A DNA stretch of 64,000 nt from Nocardia bhagyanarayanae (GCF_006716565.1 NZ_VFPG01000001.1:3286001-3350000), one strand, 5' to 3'; shown: positions 9,259 to 18,161, numbered from the stretch's first letter. Notes: a model not told the origin generated them from the letters alone. Numbers and translations are program-made.

Positions 9259-10623
9259 ATGCGAACGGGGATGCTGGGGCTGGCGGAGTTGCGGGAGCGC
9301 GTCGAGTCCGGTGAGCTCGACACGGTGCTGGTCGCGATGACCGACATGCAGGGGCGGTTGCAGGGAAAACGTTGCTCGGCAAGGTATTTCGTCGACGAGG
9401 TGCTCGACCACGCGACCGAGGCGTGCAACTACCTGCTGGCGGTCGATGTCGAGATGACGACCGTGGACGGGTACGCGATGTCGTCCTGGGACAACGGTTA
9501 CGGGGACTTCGTGTTGCGCCCGGACCTGAGCACGCTGCGGTTGGTGCCGTGGCTGCCGGGCACCGCGCTGGTGCTCTGCGATGTCGAGCAGGTGCATCCG
9601 GAGGGCGCGCCCGTGCCCGCCTCGCCGCGCCAGGTGCTGCGCAAACAGTTGGACCGGCTCGCCGAGCACGGGCTGCGCGCCTACGTCGGCACCGAACTCG
9701 AATTCCTGGTCTTCGACGACAGCTACGAATCCGCCTGGGAGCGCGGTTACCGCGACCTGCGCCCCGCCAACCAGTACAACGTCGACTACTCGATGCTCGG
9801 CACCTCCAGGATCGAACCGCTGCTGCGCCGTATCCGCAACGAGATGGCCGGGGCCGGAATGTATGTCGAGTCGGCCAAAGGCGAATGCAACCCCGGCCAG
9901 CACGAGATCGCCTTCCGCTTCGACGAGGCCATGGTGACTTGCGACAACCACAGCATCTACAAGACGGGCGCCAAGGAGATCGCCGCGCAGGACGGCCGCA
10001 GCATCACTTTCATGGCGAAATACAACGAGCGCGAGGGCAACTCGTGCCACATCCACCTGAGCCTGCGGAACGAGGCGGGCGAGCCGGTGTTCGCGGGCGA
10101 CGGCGAGGGCGGAGCCTCCGCGCTGATGCGGCACTTCCTGGCGGGTCAGCTGGATTGCCTGCGCGAGTTCACCTACTTCCTCGCCCCGAACATCAACTCC
10201 TACAAGCGTTTCGTCTCGGGCAGCTTCGCGCCCACCGCGCTGGCCTGGGGCAGGGACAATCGCACCTGCGCGCTGCGGGTGGTCGGCACGGGCGCCTCGC
10301 TGCGGGTGGAGAACCGGATTCCCGGCGGCGACGTGAATCCCTATCTCGCCGTGGCGGCTTCGATCGCGGCCGGGCTGCACGGCATCGAGCGGCGGTTGCC
10401 CTTGGAGCCGGAATTCCACGGCAACGCTTATCGCTCGCAGCGTCCGAGGGTGCCGGGGACCTTGCGGGAGGCGGCGCGGCTGTTCGGTGAGAGCGCCGTG
10501 GCCCGCGCCGCGTTCGGCGCGGAGGTGGTGGAACACTATCGGAACGCGGCGCGGGTGGAGCTGGACGCCTTCGACGCCGCCGTCACCGATTGGGAGCGAA
10601 CCCGTGGATTCGAACGACTCTGA
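9259..10623 (+). CDS. Glutamine synthetase-like ligase (gamma-glutamylamine synthetase type)
   Basis: A 454-residue member of the glutamine synthetase fold. Metal-binding motifs GTELEFLVF and ESAKGECNPGQHEIAFR, the nucleotide-binding SCHIHLSL, and RVENRIPGGDVNPYLA near the C-terminus are all visible. The sequence is closer to PuuA, GlnA3 and GlnA4 (gamma-glutamyl polyamine or ethanolamine synthetases) than to housekeeping GlnA, and I see no adenylylation-site motif. It heads a tight run with a PuuD-like hydrolase, an aldehyde dehydrogenase and an SDR, which fits glutamylation of an amine before oxidation. The start ATG 9259 follows GAGAGGGG. Confidence 0.85.
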   Translation: MRTGMLGLAELRERVESGELDTVLVAMTDMQGRLQGKRCSARYFVDEVLDHATEACNYLLAVDVEMTTVDGYAMSSWDNGYGDFVLRPDLSTLRLVPWLPGTALVLCDVEQVHPEGAPVPASPRQVLRKQLDRLAEHGLRAYVGTELEFLVFDDSYESAWERGYRDLRPANQYNVDYSMLGTSRIEPLLRRIRNEMAGAGMYVESAKGECNPGQHEIAFRFDEAMVTCDNHSIYKTGAKEIAAQDGRSITFMAKYNEREGNSCHIHLSLRNEAGEPVFAGDGEGGASALMRHFLAGQLDCLREFTYFLAPNINSYKRFVSGSFAPTALAWGRDNRTCALRVVGTGASLRVENRIPGGDVNPYLAVAASIAAGLHGIERRLPLEPEFHGNAYRSQRPRVPGTLREAARLFGESAVARAAFGAEVVEHYRNAARVELDAFDAAVTDWERTRGFERL

Positions 10624-11353
10624 CCCCGCCGCCCCGCGCCCCGTCATCGGGCTGCCGACCTACGTGGAGCAGGCGCGATTCAGCACCTGGGACACCCGAA
10701 GCGCGGTGCTGCAACACGATTACATTCACATGGTCGACCGGGCGGGCGGCATCCCCGTGCTGCTGCCGCCCATCGGAACCCCGCACCCCGAACTGATCGA
10801 CCGGCTCGACGGCCTCGTGCTCACCGGCGGGGCGGATATCGAGCCGGCCCGCTACGGCGCGCGCCTCAACGACGCCGCACTCGGCTACACGAGGCCGGAC
10901 CGCGACGAATCCGAGTTCGGCCTGTTCACGCTGGCCCGCGCGGCAGGGGTGCCGATCCTGGCGGTGTGCCGCGGGCTGCAACTGGTCAACGTGGCGCTCG
11001 GCGGCACCTTGATCCAGCACCTGCCCGACGTGGTCGGCCACGAGGGGCACTCGGGCAGGAGCGGGTCGTTCGACGTCAACGAGGTGCTGACCGAGCCGGG
11101 CACCCAGCTGGCCGCGCTGGCCGGACCGCGGCTGGAGGCGCACTGCCATCACCACCAGGCGATCGACGACCTCGCGCCCGGACTCGTGGTGGGCGCGCGT
11201 TCGGGCGACGGGTCGATCGAGGCCGCGGAAATGCCCGGCGAACCGTTCCTGATCGGCGTGCAGTGGCATCCCGAGGCCAATCGGGCCGATGATCGTCTGA
11301 TGCGGGCGCTGGTGGCCGCGGCCGCGGCCTATCGGCGGGAACGAGTCGGGTGA
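10604..11353 (+). CDS. Gamma-glutamyl-gamma-aminobutyrate hydrolase family protein (PuuD-like)
   Basis: A 249-residue class I glutamine amidotransferase-type hydrolase. The nucleophile elbow AVCRGLQLVN, the ECHHHQ-type segment (HCHHHQAID) and the catalytic GVQWHPE His-Glu pair are all present. In the Puu pathway this enzyme removes glutamate from gamma-glutamyl-GABA. The GTG start at 10604 lies inside the end of the ligase gene (20-base overlap) with GGGAG upstream, so translation is coupled. Confidence 0.87.
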   Translation: MDSNDSDPAAPRPVIGLPTYVEQARFSTWDTRSAVLQHDYIHMVDRAGGIPVLLPPIGTPHPELIDRLDGLVLTGGADIEPARYGARLNDAALGYTRPDRDESEFGLFTLARAAGVPILAVCRGLQLVNVALGGTLIQHLPDVVGHEGHSGRSGSFDVNEVLTEPGTQLAALAGPRLEAHCHHHQAIDDLAPGLVVGARSGDGSIEAAEMPGEPFLIGVQWHPEANRADDRLMRALVAAAAAYRRERVG

Positions 11354-11367
11354 GAGGAGCGCAGGAC

Positions 11368-12729
11368 ATGGCGGCGACCCAGGTGGTGAATCCCGCGACC
11401 GAGCAGGTCGTGGCGACGGTGGAACCGACGGACGCGGCGGCGACCGACGCCGCCATCGAGCGCGCGCGGCGGGCGGCGGCGGAGTGGCGCGAGGTCGCGC
11501 CCGGCGACCGGGCCCGGCTGCTGCGCCGCTTCGCCGAAGCGGTCGACGCCGATCTGGAGCGGCTGGCGCGACTGGAGGTTGACAACGCCGGCCACACCAT
11601 CGGCAACGCCCGCTGGGAGGCCGGGAACGTCCGCGATGTCCTGCATTTCGCGGCCGGGATGCCGGAGCGCTTGTCCGGCAAGCAGATTCCGGTGGCGGGC
11701 GGCCTGGACGTCACGTTCCAGGAGCCGCTCGGCGTCGTCGGTGTCATCGTGCCGTGGAACTTCCCGATGCCCATCGCGGCATGGGGATTCGCGCCCGCGC
11801 TCGCCGCGGGGAACGCGGTGGTGCTCAAGCCCGCCGAGCTGACGCCGCTGACCGCGCTGCGGCTGGGTGAGCTGGCCAGGGAGGCCGGGCTGCCCGAGCA
11901 CGTGTTCCAGGTGCTGCCGGGCAAGGGTTCGGTGGTCGGGCAGCGCTTCGTCACCCATCCCGCGGTACGCAAGGTGGTGTTCACCGGGTCGACGGAGGTC
12001 GGCAAGCAGATCATGGCGGGCTGCGCGGAGCAGGTGAAGCGGGTGACACTCGAGCTCGGCGGCAAGAGCGCGAACATCGTGTTCGCCGACGCCGACCTGG
12101 AGCGGGCGGCCGCCACCGCGCCGTACGGCGTGTTCGACAACGCGGGGCAGGACTGTTGCGCGCGCTCGCGAATCCTGGTGCAGCGCAGCGTGTTCGATCG
12201 ATTCCTCGAACTGCTGGAACCCGCGGTGCATGGCGTGCGGGTCGGCGATCCCGGCGCGGAGGACACCGAGATGGGCCCGCTCATCTCGGCCGCGCACCGC
12301 GAGCGGGTCGCCGCGTTCGTCGAGCCGTCGACGAAGGTGGCCTTCACCGGCCATCGCCCGGAGGGACCGGGGTTCTGGTACCCGCCGACGGTCGTGCTGC
12401 CCACCGCGCCGACCGATCGGGTGCTCACCGAGGAGGTGTTCGGTCCGGTGGTCGCGGTGCTTCCGTTCGACGACGAGGACGAGGCGGTGCGCATCGCCAA
12501 CGACACCGAATACGGCCTGTCTGGTTCCATCTGGACCAACGACCTCGGCAGGGCGCTGCGGGTCTCCCGTGGCGTCGAGGCCGGGAATCTGTCGGTGAAC
12601 TCGCACTCCTCGGTGCGGTACTGGACACCGTTCGGCGGGTTCAAACAGTCCGGCCTCGGCCGCGAACTCGGACCGGACGCCGCGCTGGCGTTCACCGAGA
12701 CCAAGAACGTCTTCATCGCCACCCAGTGA
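11368..12729 (+). CDS. Aldehyde dehydrogenase (PuuC-type role likely)
   Basis: A 453-residue NAD(P)-dependent aldehyde dehydrogenase. The motifs VIVPWNFP and FTGSTEVGKQIM bind cofactor, the general base Glu is in VTLELGGKSANIV, and the nucleophile Cys is in GQDCCARS. The C-terminal FGGFKQSGLGRELG is also typical. I prefer ATG 11368, with AGGAG eight bases upstream, over an in-frame GTG at 11350 that overlaps the stop of the previous gene. By position it would oxidise a gamma-glutamyl aminoaldehyde or another amine-derived aldehyde; this is inferred from neighbours. Confidence 0.9.
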   Translation: MAATQVVNPATEQVVATVEPTDAAATDAAIERARRAAAEWREVAPGDRARLLRRFAEAVDADLERLARLEVDNAGHTIGNARWEAGNVRDVLHFAAGMPERLSGKQIPVAGGLDVTFQEPLGVVGVIVPWNFPMPIAAWGFAPALAAGNAVVLKPAELTPLTALRLGELAREAGLPEHVFQVLPGKGSVVGQRFVTHPAVRKVVFTGSTEVGKQIMAGCAEQVKRVTLELGGKSANIVFADADLERAAATAPYGVFDNAGQDCCARSRILVQRSVFDRFLELLEPAVHGVRVGDPGAEDTEMGPLISAAHRERVAAFVEPSTKVAFTGHRPEGPGFWYPPTVVLPTAPTDRVLTEEVFGPVVAVLPFDDEDEAVRIANDTEYGLSGSIWTNDLGRALRVSRGVEAGNLSVNSHSSVRYWTPFGGFKQSGLGRELGPDAALAFTETKNVFIATQ

Positions 12730-12787
12730 TCCCTCGGGGCGAGTGCCCCTCGGACCCGATGATCCACCGCACCGAGAAGGAGATGCG

Positions 12788-13552
12788 TTGCAGCGCTTAC
12801 AGGATCGAGTAGCCGTCGTCACCGGCGGCGGCAGCGGGATCGGGCTCGCCACGGTGCGCCGCTTCGCGGCCGAGGGCGCCAAGGTCGTCGTCGCCGACAT
12901 CGACGCCACCGCGGGCGAGGCCGCCGCGGCGGAGGTCGACGGCCTGTTCGTGAAGGTGGACGTCACCGACGAGACGCAGGTCCGGGACATGTTCGAGGCG
13001 GCGGTCGCGGCGTACGGCGGGCTGGACATCGCCTTCAACAACGCGGGAATCTCACCGCCGGAAGACGATTCGATCCTGACCACCGGCATCGAGGCGTGGC
13101 GCCGGGTGCAGGAGGTGAATCTGACCTCGGTCTACCTGTGCAGCAAGTACGCCATCGAGCACATGCTGGTGCGCGGCAAGGGCTCGATCATCAACACCGC
13201 CTCCTTCGTCGCGGTGCTCGGCGCGGCCACCTCGCAGATCTCCTACACCGCCTCGAAAGGCGGCGTGCTGTCCATGAGCCGGGAGCTGGGTGTCCAGTTC
13301 GCCAGGCAGGGCATCCGGGTGAACGCGCTGTGTCCCGGTCCGGTGAACACCCCGCTACTTCAGGAATTGTTCGCCAAGGACCCGGAGCGGGCCGCGCGCC
13401 GCCTGGTGCACATCCCGCTCGGTCGCTTCGCCCAGCCGGAGGAGATCGCGGCCGCAGTCGCCTTCCTCGCCAGCGATGACGCCTCGTTCGTCACCGCCTC
13501 GCAGTTCCTCGTCGACGGCGGCATCTCCGGGGCTTACGTCACGCCGATCTGA
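12788..13552 (+). CDS. SDR family oxidoreductase (3-oxoacyl-ACP reductase-like)
   Basis: A 254-residue classical SDR: VTGGGSGIG near residue 9, NNAGIS, then the active-site Ser and YTASKGG, followed by PGPVNTPLL. I take TTG at 12788 as the start because AAGGAG lies seven bases upstream and the Rossmann strand begins at once; longer open frame upstream has no good signal. It is the last gene of the amine-degradation-like cluster, followed by a strong hairpin. The substrate is unknown. Confidence 0.87.
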   Translation: MQRLQDRVAVVTGGGSGIGLATVRRFAAEGAKVVVADIDATAGEAAAAEVDGLFVKVDVTDETQVRDMFEAAVAAYGGLDIAFNNAGISPPEDDSILTTGIEAWRRVQEVNLTSVYLCSKYAIEHMLVRGKGSIINTASFVAVLGAATSQISYTASKGGVLSMSRELGVQFARQGIRVNALCPGPVNTPLLQELFAKDPERAARRLVHIPLGRFAQPEEIAAAVAFLASDDASFVTASQFLVDGGISGAYVTPI

Positions 13553-13560
13553 GGCGTTCC

Positions 13561-13601
13561 GGCGCGCCCGGACGGGCCGTTCGAGCCCGTCCGGGCGCGC
13601 C
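13561..13601 (+). terminator. Strong hairpin after the SDR gene
   Basis: A perfect 17-bp stem (13561-13577 with 13585-13601) closes a 7-base loop CGTTCGA. It begins 8 bases after the SDR stop. There is no T-tract, which is common in actinobacterial terminators. Confidence 0.8.
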
Positions 13602-13626
13602 GTCGAACACCCCACCTTCGAACTCG

Positions 13627-13642
13627 TGTGACCACAATCACA
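13627..13642. promoter_or_regulatory. Perfect CRP/GlxR-type site
   Basis: TGTGAccacaaTCACA is an exact copy of the TGTGA-N6-TCACA consensus bound by CRP-family cAMP regulators of actinobacteria (Crp/Cmr, GlxR). It lies 175 bp upstream of the MHS transporter start and 75 bp after the SDR stop, so it most likely controls the transporter. Confidence 0.65.
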
Positions 13643-13816
13643 TTCGCCGATCGCTGTGCAGGTAGCCGCGTATGCGCTGACCGGTGCCGCAGGGCCGCCG
13701 CTGTTTGGTCCTCGTGAAACCTGGGTATCGGTTTGTTCCGTGTCCGGCCCCCGTTTCCGGGGTGGGCCGGACGGACGAATCGAGGCCCGCGGGGGCGGGC
13801 CGGTGAGGAGGCGGGC

Positions 13817-15145
13817 GTGACCGATCGTGGACAGGACCCGACGCGACTACGGCGTTCGGTGGCCGCGTCGGCCATGGGCAACGCCACCGAGTGGTTCGAC
13901 TACGGCGTCTACGCGGCGACGGCGACCTATCTCACCGACGCGTTCTTCCCCGGCGAGCTGGGCACCCTCGGCACCATGCTCGGCTTCGCCATCTCGTTCG
14001 TGCTTCGCCCGCTCGGCGGCATGGTGTGGGGTCCGCTCGGCGACCGCCTCGGCCGGAAGACGGTGCTGGCCATCACGATCCTGCTGATGTCGGCCGCGAC
14101 CGGCGCGATCGGCCTGCTGCCGACACACGCCTCGGTCGGCGTACTCGCTCCGGTGCTGCTCATCGCCCTCCGTGTCCTGCAAGGCTTCTCGACCGGCGGC
14201 GAATACGGTGGCGCGGCAACGTATTTGGCGGAATGCGCGACCGATCGGCGGCGCGGTTACCTGGGCAGCTTCCTGGAATTCGGCACGCTGGCCGGTTTCG
14301 TCGGCGGTTCGGCCGTGGTGCTCGCCTGTCAGCTGGCGCTCGGTTCGGACGCCATGCACGACTGGGGCTGGCGCATCCCGTTCCTGCTCGCCATCCCCCT
14401 CGGCCTGACCGGCTGGTACCTGCGCGCCCGGCTCGACGAGTCGCCGGTGTTCCAGGAGGTCGCCGAGAACCCGCACCCGCCGACCGGGCTGCGCGAGCTG
14501 CTGACCGGCTACCGGCGCGAGATCCTCACCCTCGGCGGCCTGGTGATCGCGCTCAACGTGGTGAACTACACGCTGCTCACCTACCAGCCGACCTACCTGC
14601 AGAAGACCATCGGTATGACGGAGTCGGCCACCACCGCCATGATGCTGACCGGTCAGCTGGCGATGATGCTGGTGCTGCCGCTGTTCGGCATGTTCTCCGA
14701 TCGGGTCGGCAGGCGGCCGATGTGGCTGTTCTCGCTGATCGGTCTCGCGGTGCTCGCGGTGCCGATGTACTGGCTGATGGGGCAGGGCACCGCGTGGGCG
14801 ATCATCGGTTTCATCGTGCTCGGCCTGCTGTACGTGCCGCAGCTGTCCACCATCAGCTCCACATTCCCGGCGATCTTCCCGACCCACGTGCGCTACGCCG
14901 GCTTCGCCTTCGCCTACAACGTCTCCACCGCGGCGTTCGGCGGCACCGCCCCGCTGGTCAACGAGGCCGTCATCGAATCGACCGGATGGGCGCTGTTCCC
15001 CGCCGCCTACATGGTCGCCGCCTCCCTCATCGGCTTGGTCGCCTGGGCCTTCCTGCGCGAGACCGCGGGCACCTCGCTCCGCGGCACCAAGGTCCCTGAC
15101 GCCGACCGCACACCGCTACCGGCGGTGGTGCAGCCCGCGACCTGA
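13817..15145 (+). CDS. MHS-type MFS transporter
   Basis: A 442-residue 12-helix transporter of the metabolite:H+ symporter subfamily. The opening GNATEWFDYGVYA matches the MHS signature around helix 1, GDRLGRK is the MFS loop 2-3 motif, and RVLQGFSTGGEYGGAATYLAE is the helix 5 signature shared with ProP and KgtP. Substrates in this family include proline/betaine, dicarboxylates and aromatic acids. GTG 13817 follows GAGGAGG. Its position after the amine-degradation genes suggests it may import their substrate, which is unproven. Confidence 0.87.
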   Translation: MTDRGQDPTRLRRSVAASAMGNATEWFDYGVYAATATYLTDAFFPGELGTLGTMLGFAISFVLRPLGGMVWGPLGDRLGRKTVLAITILLMSAATGAIGLLPTHASVGVLAPVLLIALRVLQGFSTGGEYGGAATYLAECATDRRRGYLGSFLEFGTLAGFVGGSAVVLACQLALGSDAMHDWGWRIPFLLAIPLGLTGWYLRARLDESPVFQEVAENPHPPTGLRELLTGYRREILTLGGLVIALNVVNYTLLTYQPTYLQKTIGMTESATTAMMLTGQLAMMLVLPLFGMFSDRVGRRPMWLFSLIGLAVLAVPMYWLMGQGTAWAIIGFIVLGLLYVPQLSTISSTFPAIFPTHVRYAGFAFAYNVSTAAFGGTAPLVNEAVIESTGWALFPAAYMVAASLIGLVAWAFLRETAGTSLRGTKVPDADRTPLPAVVQPAT

Positions 15146-15259
15146 CGCGGCTCACGGCTTCCACGGCCCGACACGGGGCCGGTCGAAGCGCCCGTCGATT
15201 CTGAGCGGTGGCAGGGCGCACGGGAGCGTGGGCTCGACGGCGGGACCGTATTCGGGGAG

Positions 15260-15628
15260 CTATTCCTCTTCCAGGTCGTTCTCGGTCGGCCAGTCGTCGG
15301 CGACGATCAGGCGGCCGGTGCGCAGCATCTCGTCGTACTGTTCGGCGATCAGTGCGGGCGGGTAGGTCGGCCAGTAGGAGACCGCGCCGGTGGCCTTGTC
15401 GATGACGCTGACCGAGCCGCCGATCACCGGCGGTGGTAGTGGGGAAGTGCTTTCCGGAACCGGTCCGCGGATCGCGACGACGACGAAGCCGCCGTCGAAT
15501 TCGGTGAGCTGGTGCGCGATTCCGCTGGCGAGCTGGTCCGGTACGGACAGGTATCGCGCGGCGATCTGTTGCGCCGCAGCGAGATCCACCGGCGTGGTCG
15601 CCGAGGTGGGGTAGGCGTGGACTTCCAT
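15260..15628 (-). CDS. Small YrhB/Imm35-like hypothetical protein
   Basis: About 122 residues. The core VDLAAAQQIAARYL, then GFVVVAIRG, then VIGGSVSVIDKATGAVSYWPTYPP resembles the YrhB or immunity-protein-35 fold, where a strand with a D/ExxTG turn follows a helix. The C-terminus is very acidic (ENDLEEE). The ATG at 15628 lacks a clear ribosome-binding site; the frame stays open to a TTG at 15688. No toxin with which it might pair is adjacent. It converges with the MHS gene across 114 bases. Confidence 0.6.
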   Translation of the reverse strand: MEVHAYPTSATTPVDLAAAQQIAARYLSVPDQLASGIAHQLTEFDGGFVVVAIRGPVPESTSPLPPPVIGGSVSVIDKATGAVSYWPTYPPALIAEQYDEMLRTGRLIVADDWPTENDLEEE

Positions 15629-15720
15629 GGTGCGGTGGCGGGATCGACCGGCGATCGACCGCCTGCTCCTTTCGTCGTTGCTGTGCAAGAAGATACGCCG
15701 CCCGTGGTGTGGTGACTGTC

Positions 15721-16290
15721 TCAGTCGAACTGGACCGTGGCGAGCATGGCGCGGGCCAGTTCTTCAGGGTCCGTCGTGTCGGCCAGCGTCGAATCCGTCA
15801 GCGCTCCCTCTCGCCACAGGGCCGCGAAGCCGTGCACCAGCGACCAAGCGGCCAGCTGGGTGGCGCGTTCCTGTCGGTCGGTGCGTTCGGGGCGCAGGTC
15901 GGCGACGCCCGTGCGCAGCGCGGCGCCCGAGCGGGACCGCGCGGCGCGTAGTTCGGCATCGTCGGCGCGGAGCAGATCGCGGCGGAACATCACGTCGAAG
16001 TGTCCGGGATGGTTCAGCGCGAAACGCACATACGCGACGGCGACGTCGCGGAAGTCCGGTCCGGCGCCGTCGAGTTCCGCGCCGAGCAGGTCGTAGCCCT
16101 CGGTGGCCAGCGCGGTGAGCAGACCGGCGCGATCGCCGAAATGGTGGGCGGGCGCCGCGTGTGAGACGCCCGCGCGCCGCGCGAGCCCGCGCAGGGAGAT
16201 CGCGTCGACGCCGTCGGCGGCGATCTGCTCGGCCGCCGCGGTCAGCATCGCGGTGCGGAGATCGCCGTGGTGGTAGCCGCTCTTCGCCAT
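15721..16290 (-). CDS. TetR family transcriptional regulator
   Basis: A 189-residue repressor. The N-terminal helix-turn-helix is at about residues 10-55 (GDLRTAMLTAAAEQI, then ISLRGLARRAGVSHAAPAHHF), and the C-terminal part is the helical ligand-binding and dimer domain. It is divergent from a DoxX-like gene. Two similar 19-bp palindromes lie between them (16311-16329 and 16346-16364), which makes autoregulation and control of the DoxX gene likely. An in-frame ATG at 16320 would place the start inside the first palindrome, so I favour 16290 with GAAGG upstream. Confidence 0.85.
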   Translation of the reverse strand: MAKSGYHHGDLRTAMLTAAAEQIAADGVDAISLRGLARRAGVSHAAPAHHFGDRAGLLTALATEGYDLLGAELDGAGPDFRDVAVAYVRFALNHPGHFDVMFRRDLLRADDAELRAARSRSGAALRTGVADLRPERTDRQERATQLAAWSLVHGFAALWREGALTDSTLADTTDPEELARAMLATVQFD

Positions 16291-16310
16291 GCCTTCGATA
16301 CTGGCCGACA

Positions 16311-16364
16311 ATCTTGTCATTGACAAGTTCGCGAGGTCGTCTCTAATCTTGCCAGTGTCAAGAT
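16311..16364. promoter_or_regulatory. Twin 19-bp palindromic operators and promoter of the TetR/DoxX divergon
   Basis: Site 1 (16311-16329) is ATCTTGTCATTGACAAGTT and site 2 (16346-16364) is ATCTTGCCAGTGTCAAGAT. They share the consensus ATCTTGnCAnTGnCAAGAT. For the DoxX gene, TTGACA at 16320-16325 lies within site 1, and a TAATCT -10-like box at 16345-16350 overlaps site 2 with a 19-bp spacer, so a bound repressor would block RNA polymerase. The TetR gene starts 20 bp beyond site 1. Confidence 0.7.
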
Positions 16365-16393
16365 TGGTTCGTACCGCATCTCGGGAGATACTC

Positions 16394-16831
16394 ATGGCCC
16401 CCTTCGTCGTCCTCGCCGCCGTCACCGCGCTCGCCCGCCTGCTCGGCTGGTTCGTCGATGTCACCTGGCTCGATTCGTGGTCGGACGCAGTCCGTTTCGG
16501 CCTCGCCGCCATGTTCGCGCTGACCGCGAGCGCCCACTTCCTGCAACCGCGACGCTCGGCGCTGATCGAGATGGTGCCGCCGCGGTTGCCCGCCGCACCC
16601 GCGATGGTCACGCTGACCGGCGTCCTCGAAATCGCGGGCGCGATCGGCCTGTTGATTCCCGCCACCGCGGATCTCGCGGCGGCGGGCCTCGCGGCACTGC
16701 TCGTGGTGATGTTCCCCGCCAACGTGTGGGCCGCGCGAAAAGGCGTGGGCGTCAAGACGATGCCGCTGCCCTTGCGCACCGTGTTGCAGGTGGTGTTCCT
16801 CGGCGCGACCGCCCTGGTGATCGCCGGCTAG
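16394..16831 (+). CDS. DoxX-like small membrane protein
   Basis: A 145-residue protein with four hydrophobic segments; the phrases SAHFLQPRRSALIEMVPP and ITGVLEI-type (LTGVLEIAGAIGLL) followed by NVWAARKG match DoxX/DoxD-like proteins. Family members are linked to quinone or thiol redox stress, but the molecular role is poorly defined. ATG 16394 follows GGGAGA. Expression is probably controlled by the divergent TetR. Confidence 0.75.
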   Translation: MAPFVVLAAVTALARLLGWFVDVTWLDSWSDAVRFGLAAMFALTASAHFLQPRRSALIEMVPPRLPAAPAMVTLTGVLEIAGAIGLLIPATADLAAAGLAALLVVMFPANVWAARKGVGVKTMPLPLRTVLQVVFLGATALVIAG

Positions 16832-16944
16832 CGCGAAACCGACTGCCGCGCTATGGCACTGGGCGGCAGATTGCCGAGGTCCGCCGGGATCGAGAGGTGT
16901 CGCCCAGCTGCGCCGACCGAGGCGAGACCGGGAACGATGGAGTG

Positions 16945-18132
16945 ATGTCCTTTACGGTTACCGACACTGTCGCCTGGGCGATCATCGGCTGGGTGATCCT
17001 GGTGCTGGCCGGGAGATTGATCCTCGTCCGCGACACCGTGATCGACTACCTCGTGAATCGGTTGCTGCTGTGGGGTCTGCTCGCGCTGCTGCTGTACCGC
17101 TGGCCGGAGACGGGGCCGTTCGCCGGGGTGGTCGAGCGGCTCGCGATCGGCTGTGTAGTGCTGTCGACCAGTTATCTCGTCGGCATCGCCCTTGTCGAGG
17201 GGGTGAACGAGGACATGAGCCAGGTCCGGCAGCGCGAGCGACGCTACTGCGCGATCGCACTGGCGTCCACCGCAACGGTTCTCTTCGCCGGGTGGTCGGC
17301 CGACGCGGAGGGTTTGCCCTTGGATCTCGGAATCGGTTGGCAGGGCTTCCTTCTCATCCTCTCCATCAGCGTGCCGATCGCCGTCAATACGGTCCTGTTC
17401 GCGATTCGCGGGATTCGGGAACTGTGGATCGGAAGCCATGAAGGTGTCGAGAAGCTGGCTGGGCTCGTGCTCTTCGTCGTGAACCTTTTCGCCTGGACGA
17501 ATCAGCTGCTGATGATGTCGCAGATCGTGTTCGGGCGACCCGACCTGGGGCCGCACTTGCCCCGTGTCGAATGGATCTTCACCATCTGCATCGCCGCCAA
17601 CGGTGCGCTGCTAGCGCTGCCATTGGCTGCCTCGTTGGGCGAGGCGGCCGGGCTGGACGCAGCGGGTCGCTCCTGCCGGAGGCTGCGCGTGCTGTGGCGC
17701 GACCTGACCGAGGCGGTTCCCGAAATCGTGATGCCGCCGGGTGTCGGTACCGGCAGCCGCGGCCGATTGTTCCGGATGACCGTGGAGATCCGCGACGCCA
17801 TTCTCCACCTCGGGCCATATCTTCCTCCAGTCCACGGCGAGGACCCGAGTGGAGGCCCAGGTGAACTCGATCGATTCGCGCATCGGCTGGCGCTGGCGAC
17901 CGCCGCGCGCAAGGCGGGCGTACAGCCCGAGAACCCGACGGGCGCAAGGCTGTCCGGGCTCCCCGCCGGGGACTTCGATGCCGATCTACGGCAGCTGCGT
18001 GAGCTGGCTCGCGCGTGGCGGAGGATGCGCTCCTCGGGAGTGTCCATCGATGAAAGCGCCCGGCCGACCCTGTCCCCCCCTCCTGGGACAGGCCCGGCCG
18101 GGCTGAAACAAACAATGCCTTGGGGGTCTTGA
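16945..18132 (+). CDS. Membrane protein of the MAB_1171c-like putative transporter type
   Basis: A 395-residue protein. The first 230 residues contain seven strongly hydrophobic helices, starting VAWAIIGWVILVLAGRLI. The C-terminal half is cytosolic, with RSCRRLRVLWRDLTEAVPE and a RMTVEIRDAIL segment typical of the conserved DUF6545-like tail in actinobacterial MAB_1171c-family proteins. These often sit beside a small XRE regulator; here none is adjacent. Function unknown. A TGTCCC/GGGACA inverted repeat is inside the last 20 codons. Confidence 0.65.
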   Translation: MSFTVTDTVAWAIIGWVILVLAGRLILVRDTVIDYLVNRLLLWGLLALLLYRWPETGPFAGVVERLAIGCVVLSTSYLVGIALVEGVNEDMSQVRQRERRYCAIALASTATVLFAGWSADAEGLPLDLGIGWQGFLLILSISVPIAVNTVLFAIRGIRELWIGSHEGVEKLAGLVLFVVNLFAWTNQLLMMSQIVFGRPDLGPHLPRVEWIFTICIAANGALLALPLAASLGEAAGLDAAGRSCRRLRVLWRDLTEAVPEIVMPPGVGTGSRGRLFRMTVEIRDAILHLGPYLPPVHGEDPSGGPGELDRFAHRLALATAARKAGVQPENPTGARLSGLPAGDFDADLRQLRELARAWRRMRSSGVSIDESARPTLSPPPGTGPAGLKQTMPWGS

Positions 18133-18161
18133 CAGGGGCTTAAGGAGGGCTTAAGGGGGGA

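Noticed and set aside
4030..9382. Very long open frames antisense to the GH65 gene and across to the PAP2-kinase gene (up to 1669 codons on the minus strand)
   Set aside because: They are shadows of real genes caused by high G+C at third codon positions; composition is Arg/Gly/Pro repeats with no domain.
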